This document shows, piece after piece, positions 59,089 to 64,000 of a stretch of DNA of 64,000 bases. Under the pieces are notes generated by a model that saw only the letters and a list, made by a program, of their open reading frames with translations, was not told the origin of the DNA and made no database searches. Made by a program: the position numbers and the translations under genes. Source of the DNA: Denitratisoma sp. (GTDB lineage: Bacteria; Pseudomonadota; Gammaproteobacteria; Burkholderiales; Rhodocyclaceae); the NCBI GenBank assembly GCA_032027165.1, contig JAVSMO010000001.1, positions 3,287,161 to 3,351,160 on the forward strand. Reading direction: 5' to 3'. Position 1 is the first letter of the stretch; every line of letters begins with the position of its first letter.

Positions 59089-60414
59089 GTGAAAAATACC
59101 AAGTGCAAAATTCGTGCTGCTCTGCTGATGGCGGGGTTGCTTGCTGCAGGTACAGTGCGGGCCGATGCCGTAACCGACAATGCGCGCGCGCTGCTAGACC
59201 GGGGCAATGCCAAGGCCGCCTATGCCCTTCTCGAACCGCTTGAGCCACAGCGTGCCGGCGACCCCGAATTCGATTTCCTTCTTGGTTTGGCGGCCCTCGA
59301 GGCGGGCAAGAATACCAATGCCGTCTTTGCCTTGGAACGAGTGCTGGCTGTCGACCCCAACCATGTTCGTGCCCGCGCCGAGATCGCACGCGCCTACGCG
59401 GTTCTTGGAGAGACCAAGACCGCCAGGCAGGAATTCGATGCGGTGAAGCGGCAGGGGGTGCCGCGTGAAGTCGCAGCCACCATCGACCGCGTGCTCTCCG
59501 CAATCGAGCGCGTCGAGGATCAAGGCCGTACCACGCTGCGGGGTTACGTGGAGGGTACCATCGGCCACGACTCCAACGTCAATAGTGCGACCTCGGATCG
59601 CGATGTCGCGGTGCCCCTCTTCGGTGGCGCCATCTTCACCCTTGGACCTGGCGGCGTGCGCCGCAGCGATTCCTTCACTTCGGCCGGTGCCGGACTGAGC
59701 TTTCGGAAGCCCCTGGACAAGGAATGGGCGCTTACTGCGGGTTTGAATGGCAGCAAGCGCGTCAATACCGACGTGGACATCTACGACACTGGCTCCACCG
59801 ACGCCAATCTCGGCGTGGTGCGCACTTACGGCAAGGACGTTTTCAGCGCGTCGCTGCAGTACAACCAGTTCTGGGTGGATAACAACCGTTATCGCGAAGC
59901 AGCAGGCCTTACCGCGCAGTGGCAGCATAACTACGATGCCCGCAACCAAGCCAGCCTCTTCGTCCAGTATTCCGATCTGCGCTACATGACGCAGGAAGTT
60001 CGCAACGCCGACCGTTTTGTCATTGGCGCGAACATGGCGCACGCCATGGCCGGCTTCAAGACGGTGTTTTACGGCGGCGCCTATCTTGGCGAGGAGGTGG
60101 TCCGAAAGATCGGCTTCGACCATCTCAGCCATAGCCTGTATGGCGTTCGCCTCGGCGCCCAGCACGAGTTTCATCGCGATGCACGTTTCTTTGCCAATCT
60201 GGGCTACGAGCACCGCCGCTATGGTGCCGACGATCCCTTCTTCCTGAAGTTGCGTACCGACAACCAGCTGAATCTCGGAGTGGGCGTAGCCTGGACGCCG
60301 TCCAAGGACTGGCTGGTGACGCCGCAATTCCAATATACCCGCAGCGACTCGAACATTACCCTGAACGACTTCAAGCGCGAAGTGGTTTCCGTTACCGTGC
60401 GCCGGCAATTCTGA
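59089..60414 (+). CDS. Slam-like outer-membrane protein: TPR domain plus beta-barrel (DUF560-like)
   Basis: A 441-aa protein with a Sec signal peptide (KNTKCKIRAALLMAGLLAAG), TPR-like helices at ~residues 30-150 (ALLDRGNAKAAYALLEPLEP; FALERVLAVDPNHVRARAEI) and a C-terminal ~280-residue beta-barrel beginning GYVEGTIGHDSNVNSATS and ending in SVTVRRQF, with terminal Phe as in outer-membrane proteins. This is the layout of surface lipoprotein assembly modifiers (Slam), which move TbpB-like cargo across the outer membrane. GTG 59089 is my start because the signal peptide begins there. The neighbouring gene encodes likely cargo. Confidence 0.75.
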   Translation: MKNTKCKIRAALLMAGLLAAGTVRADAVTDNARALLDRGNAKAAYALLEPLEPQRAGDPEFDFLLGLAALEAGKNTNAVFALERVLAVDPNHVRARAEIARAYAVLGETKTARQEFDAVKRQGVPREVAATIDRVLSAIERVEDQGRTTLRGYVEGTIGHDSNVNSATSDRDVAVPLFGGAIFTLGPGGVRRSDSFTSAGAGLSFRKPLDKEWALTAGLNGSKRVNTDVDIYDTGSTDANLGVVRTYGKDVFSASLQYNQFWVDNNRYREAAGLTAQWQHNYDARNQASLFVQYSDLRYMTQEVRNADRFVIGANMAHAMAGFKTVFYGGAYLGEEVVRKIGFDHLSHSLYGVRLGAQHEFHRDARFFANLGYEHRRYGADDPFFLKLRTDNQLNLGVGVAWTPSKDWLVTPQFQYTRSDSNITLNDFKREVVSVTVRRQF

Positions 60415-60426
60415 GCAGGAGGCACC

Positions 60427-62619
60427 ATGCCGAACGAATTGAAGATGAAGCAATCCAGCGCCGTGCTGATGGCGGCCTTGGCCGCAGCCTTTCCGCTGAC
60501 CGGGCAGGCGGCTGGCGCGGCGCGCGTCGATTTTGCCCTCGGCGATGTCAGGGCGCTTGCCCCGGATGGCCGCAGCCGGGCACTGGCCAAGGGAGCCGAA
60601 GTCGCCAGCGGCGAGACCATCGACACCGGCAACGGACGCGCCCAGGTGCGCTTCTCGGACGGCGCCCAGGTATCGCTGCAGCCGCAGACCCAGTTCCGCA
60701 TCGACAACTATCAGTTCAGCGGCAAGACGGATGGCAGCGAGAAGGGATTCTTCAGCCTGATCAAGGGCGGCCTGCGCACCATCACCGGCCTGGTCGGCCG
60801 CAGCAACCGCGACAACTACAAGGTCACGACGACGGTTGCGACGATCGGCATCCGCGGTACGGAATACTCTGTCACCTACGGCAACAGCATCAGCGTCAGC
60901 ACCGGCGAAGGGATTGTCGAAGTCTGCAATGCCGCCGGCTGCCTGATCGTGAACAGCGGCGAGACGGCCCGCGTCGAGAACAATGACACACGGCCGGTCC
61001 TGACGGACAAGAAGGCGGAACTGCCGCCGCCGCCGGCGCAGGAGGGGCAGCTTCCCGGTTTTACCGCCGGCAACGACACTTCCAGCAGCGGCGCGCCGGC
61101 CGGCCTGATCCCGGTGTTGCCTTCGGGACCGGGTTATGCTCTGGCGTTGGCGGGCGAGTTCAAGGACGCATTCGAGAGCGGACCGATGATAGGGATTTTC
61201 AACCACTACTCGACTTCGCAGGCCACCTTCGATGCCGGCGGCGCGCTGACAAATTACGATGGCGGACAAGGTTATACGGCGACGGCCGGGACAGTTGTCG
61301 GCGCGTTATCCGACGGCACGCTGGGCTGGGGCCGCTGGGGAAGCGGCACCATCTATGACAACGGTGTGGTGGATGAGGAGATGCACAATGTGCATTACGT
61401 CATCGGCATGCCGACGCCGGACGCCGACATGTCCGCGTTGCAATTAGCCGGCATGGCGGGCACCTATTCGCTGATCGGCTACACGTATCCCACCGCCTAC
61501 AACGCCGGCACTGGCGTGACGACCGTCGGCACCCAACCCGTTACTGGCAGCCTGACTGCCGAATTCGGCCTGGGTACCGTTTCCGGCAACCTCAGCGTGC
61601 CGATGGACGCCCATGTCTACACATCGGCGTGGTCGGCCACCATGGGATCGGGACCCTATACCGTACCTGCATTTTTCTTTGGTGGCGGCACGGTCAGCGG
61701 CGGTGCCTGTTCCACGGCCGGTTGCAGTTCTTCCATTGCAGGCTTTTTCGCAGGCGCGATGGCTTCACATGCTGGCTTGACCTACCAGTTCATGGGAACC
61801 GATTATGGCGACATCAGCGGTGCAGCGGCGTTCCGGCAGACGAGCACAGTAAGCTCAACAGCCTTGCCGCCGCCACCTACGCCGACAACTGTGGCGGGCT
61901 ATACGCTTGCGGGAATCGGCCAAATCGGAGGGGTGAGCGACAGGGGCCTGTTTCCCGGCGACGCCATGTCGACCAGCGCGACGTTCCTCGCCGGCCAACA
62001 GCAGAGCTTCTATGCCTTTGACGGGACGGACAGCTACACTTTCACCCAGGGCACACCGGTCGGCATGCTCACCGACGGTGTTCTGGGCTGGGGGCGCTGG
62101 GTCGATGGCACCTATACCGACGGCGGCGGCACGACGCCCATGCAGCATGTGCATTACGTCGGCGGCATGCCAACGCCAACGGCTGACATGAGCGCATTGC
62201 AAATCGCGAATACGACAGCCACCTACTCGCTCACGGGCTTTACCTATCCAACCGCTTGGGACAATGCGACAACCACCTTCGGCACTCAGCCAGTTACTGG
62301 CAGCATCACGGCGAATTTCGGATCCTATTTGATTGACGGCAGTCTCACCGTGCCACTGGGCGCCAATACCTACACGGCGATTTGGGCCGGAACAATTGGC
62401 AGCAACGGCGGCTGGCCTGTATCTGTTTCATCGCCGTCCTCGTTCTCCGGGACTACGTATGCAACTTCTACCGGCGCTGATTGCGGAGCTTGTGGCTGTT
62501 ATACCAATGTCCAGGGGTTCTTCTCCGGTGCAAATGCCGCCCGTGCCGGCCTGATCTATGATATCGGGGGCACGCAATACGGTTCCATCCACGGCGCAGC
62601 CGCTTTCACGAAAAACTGA
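60427..62619 (+). CDS. Exported FecR-domain protein with two TbpB-like barrel lobes, probable Slam cargo
   Basis: A 730-aa protein with a Sec signal peptide (ending near LTGQAAGA, no lipobox). A FecR domain lies at ~35-150 (GETIDTGNGRAQVRFSDGAQ ... VATIGIRGTEY), then a Pro-rich linker. Two homologous lobes follow at ~235-475 and ~490-730; each has GWGRW, MPTPxADMSALQ, FGTQPVTGS-type strands and a terminal GFFxGAxAxxAGLxY ... GDISGAAAF / GSIHGAAAF. The last strands resemble the C-lobe barrel of transferrin-binding-protein-like Slam cargo. GGAGG precedes the ATG, 12 bp after the Slam-like gene. No sigma factor is nearby, so FecR here is probably structural. The ligand is unknown. Confidence 0.72.
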   Translation: MPNELKMKQSSAVLMAALAAAFPLTGQAAGAARVDFALGDVRALAPDGRSRALAKGAEVASGETIDTGNGRAQVRFSDGAQVSLQPQTQFRIDNYQFSGKTDGSEKGFFSLIKGGLRTITGLVGRSNRDNYKVTTTVATIGIRGTEYSVTYGNSISVSTGEGIVEVCNAAGCLIVNSGETARVENNDTRPVLTDKKAELPPPPAQEGQLPGFTAGNDTSSSGAPAGLIPVLPSGPGYALALAGEFKDAFESGPMIGIFNHYSTSQATFDAGGALTNYDGGQGYTATAGTVVGALSDGTLGWGRWGSGTIYDNGVVDEEMHNVHYVIGMPTPDADMSALQLAGMAGTYSLIGYTYPTAYNAGTGVTTVGTQPVTGSLTAEFGLGTVSGNLSVPMDAHVYTSAWSATMGSGPYTVPAFFFGGGTVSGGACSTAGCSSSIAGFFAGAMASHAGLTYQFMGTDYGDISGAAAFRQTSTVSSTALPPPPTPTTVAGYTLAGIGQIGGVSDRGLFPGDAMSTSATFLAGQQQSFYAFDGTDSYTFTQGTPVGMLTDGVLGWGRWVDGTYTDGGGTTPMQHVHYVGGMPTPTADMSALQIANTTATYSLTGFTYPTAWDNATTTFGTQPVTGSITANFGSYLIDGSLTVPLGANTYTAIWAGTIGSNGGWPVSVSSPSSFSGTTYATSTGADCGACGCYTNVQGFFSGANAARAGLIYDIGGTQYGSIHGAAAFTKN

Positions 62620-62625
62620 GGATCC

Positions 62626-62650
62626 CCGGGAGAACCTAATCCTCTCCCGG
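62626..62650 (+). terminator. Hairpin after the FecR/TbpB-like gene
   Basis: CCGGGAGA and TCTCCCGG are perfect 8-bp arms around a 9-base loop. No T-tract follows; partial termination or mRNA processing is possible before the GT41 gene. Confidence 0.5.
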
Positions 62651-62691
62651 ATCACCCCTTAGGCATCTCCCCGGTCACCGCATACGCTCCA

Positions 62692-64000
62692 ATGGGCACG
62701 ACACCAGGCCGAGCAACTGAGTCGGCGCTGGATAGGGCGTCGGCGCTGTTGCACCAAGGCAAGCATGAGGAAGCCGAGGCGACTGCCCTGCAGGCAATCG
62801 GGGACGAGCCTGATTTCGCCGCCCGTGCCTGGTTTCTTGTCGGCGCCGCCCGCCATCGTTTGCAGCGCCCGGAGGCCGCCTTGGCCGCCATGCTGCATGC
62901 ACTCTCCTTCGATCCGGCGCAGGACGAAGCACTACGGGCCTGCGCCATCCTTTACCTTGAACTGAAGCGGCCCAGGGAAGCGCTACCGCTTGCGGAGGAC
63001 CTTTGTCGGCGGCACCCGGGGGATATCAGCACGATCGTCGATGCCGGGATCATTCTGGAAGAAGTGGGCGATCTGCCGGCGGCGCTGGCGCGATACGATG
63101 CTGCGCTGAGATTATCCCCACGGGACTACCGCGCACGCCTCAATCGCGGCGCCCTGCTGTCGAGGCTTGGCCGCCTGAAAGACGCGCTGCTGGACAACCA
63201 GACCCTGGTGCGCAGCCATGTCGGCAGCGCGGCGGCACACTACAATCTCGCCGATGTCCTGCTGCGTCTTGACCGCTATGCGGACGCGCTGGCTGCGGTC
63301 GAACGTGCCTTGCGCCTGGCGCCGGCAACCGCCGAGTACCACATGCTGCGTGGCCTCGTTCTGGCAATGCTGGAACGTGATGCGGAAGCAAGCGCCTCGT
63401 TTATGCGCGCCCATGAATTGAATCCGGAAGGTGCGCGGCGCTACCGGGCTGCCGCTGCGTCCACCGTCGGGCTTGCCAAAGAAGACGGACTGACCCGTGA
63501 CCCGCGCCAGATTCGCTTGGCGCGCTTGCTGGAAAGACAGAAAACCTGCGACTGGGGCGAACGGGATCGGTTGATCCGCGGCATGCGCGAGTTGGCAGGC
63601 GATATACGCAGGGCATCATCGCCCATCGAGGAGATGGGCCTCTATCATACGGCGCTATCCTTGCCGCTGAGCGCTGGAGAACAGCAGGCGCTGGCGCAGG
63701 GCATCTCTTCGGCCTTAAAGATTCGTCTGGGGGATCGCCCCCCAGCGACTTTTGCCTCTCGGCGTGGGAACAGGATTCGCCTTGGATTTCTGTCCCCCAA
63801 TTTCCGCGAGCATCCCTCGGCACAGCAGCACGGAAGGCACTTTGCCCTGCGTGACCGCTCCTGCTTCGAAGTATTCGCCTATTCACTGCATCAAGGTGAG
63901 GGTGAATTAAGAAAACGCATCGTTGAATCCTGCGATGAATTCAGGGAAGTCTCAGAACTTGGCGATAGGGAAATTGCCGCCTGTATTGCGTATGACGGTA
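62692..64000 (+). CDS. TPR and O-GlcNAc transferase-like (GT41/SPINDLY) protein, 3' end outside window
   Basis: 436 codons are open to the right edge. Residues ~1-250 form TPR repeats (GAARHRLQRPEAALAAMLHA; YDAALRLSPRDYRARLNRGA; AVERALRLAPATAEYHMLRG). From ~residue 355 the start of a GT41 catalytic region is seen (NRIRLGFLSPNFREHPSAQQ, then FEVFAYSLHQGEGELRKRI and SELGDREIAACIAYDG). Such enzymes put sugars on proteins; in bacteria their targets are often surface or secreted proteins. The start is uncertain: ATG 62692 lacks a ribosome binding site. Position after the putative Slam cargo suggests it could glycosylate an exported protein, but this is inference. Confidence 0.82.
   Translation, partial: MGTTPGRATESALDRASALLHQGKHEEAEATALQAIGDEPDFAARAWFLVGAARHRLQRPEAALAAMLHALSFDPAQDEALRACAILYLELKRPREALPLAEDLCRRHPGDISTIVDAGIILEEVGDLPAALARYDAALRLSPRDYRARLNRGALLSRLGRLKDALLDNQTLVRSHVGSAAAHYNLADVLLRLDRYADALAAVERALRLAPATAEYHMLRGLVLAMLERDAEASASFMRAHELNPEGARRYRAAAASTVGLAKEDGLTRDPRQIRLARLLERQKTCDWGERDRLIRGMRELAGDIRRASSPIEEMGLYHTALSLPLSAGEQQALAQGISSALKIRLGDRPPATFASRRGNRIRLGFLSPNFREHPSAQQHGRHFALRDRSCFEVFAYSLHQGEGELRKRIVESCDEFREVSELGDREIAACIAYDG

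Noticed and set aside
60427..62619. Classical FecIR iron-signalling regulator
   Set aside because: No FecI-type sigma factor, no transmembrane anti-sigma layout and no TonB receptor gene nearby; the FecR domain is fused to surface lobes instead.
63488..63494. GACTGAC inside the GT41 gene as a further copy of the 25-bp element
   Set aside because: Neither the T-run nor the CGCCGT half is present at the fixed spacing; a chance heptamer.

Overview
The window is about 64 kb of GC-rich chromosomal DNA from a betaproteobacterium. Rhodocyclales or a close relative is my best guess, based on gene content and order (rpsU-dnaG-rpoD next to tsaD; TAXI-type TRAP genes; an oxyR/rubrerythrin/DUF3501 set); this is inference, not a database match. 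Genes are densely packed, many neighbours overlap by 1-14 bases, and no gene-free stretch exceeds about 220 bp. I found no rRNA, tRNA, CRISPR array, transposase or prophage gene.

Layout. 1-4.5 kb: macromolecular-synthesis operon (rpsU, yqeY-like, dnaG, rpoD, minus strand; rpoD runs off the left edge). 4.5-9.3 kb: housekeeping (tsaD, HpcH/HpaI aldolase, plsY, folB, ybaK, xerD, ogt) with a candidate small RNA at 7.8-8.0 kb. 9.3-14.3 kb: a TAXI-TRAP importer with a DUF1850 protein, a secreted chalcone-isomerase-like protein and a hydratase-fold lipoprotein. 14.4-19.8 kb: proA, holA, lptE, leuS. 19.9-28.7 kb: a FecR-SPOR protein, a small hypothetical gene and three membrane PAS histidine kinases; two kinases share a 724-bp identical block, and one carries an Illumina mate-pair adapter junction that falsely breaks its frame. 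28.7-36.3 kb: UvrD/Rep helicase, enol-lactonase-like hydrolase, SDR, malic enzyme, adenylate cyclase. 36.4-45.1 kb: nucleotidyltransferase pair, quinone oxidoreductase, MaoC, MgtE-like, ParA, LysR/pirin/flavodoxin, EamA exporter and a receiver-GGDEF protein. 45.2-58.7 kb: dnaE, DUF3501/Fe-S/rubrerythrin/oxyR, acyP, metG, mrp, dcd and a basic amino-acid decarboxylase. 58.8-64 kb: a probable surface-export locus: small secreted peptide, Slam-like TPR/beta-barrel protein, a FecR protein with two TbpB-like lobes, and a GT41 glycosyltransferase cut by the right edge.

Two points stand out. First, a bipartite 25-bp element (AAAAGTCAGTC, eight GC-rich bases, ACGGCG) occurs about fifteen times between 9.7 and 55.7 kb. 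It lies on both strands, inside genes and between them, with constant spacing, which looks like a selected protein-recognition site such as a DNA-uptake-type signal. Second, the right end carries a Slam-type outer-membrane translocator beside what looks like its own unusual FecR/TbpB-like cargo.
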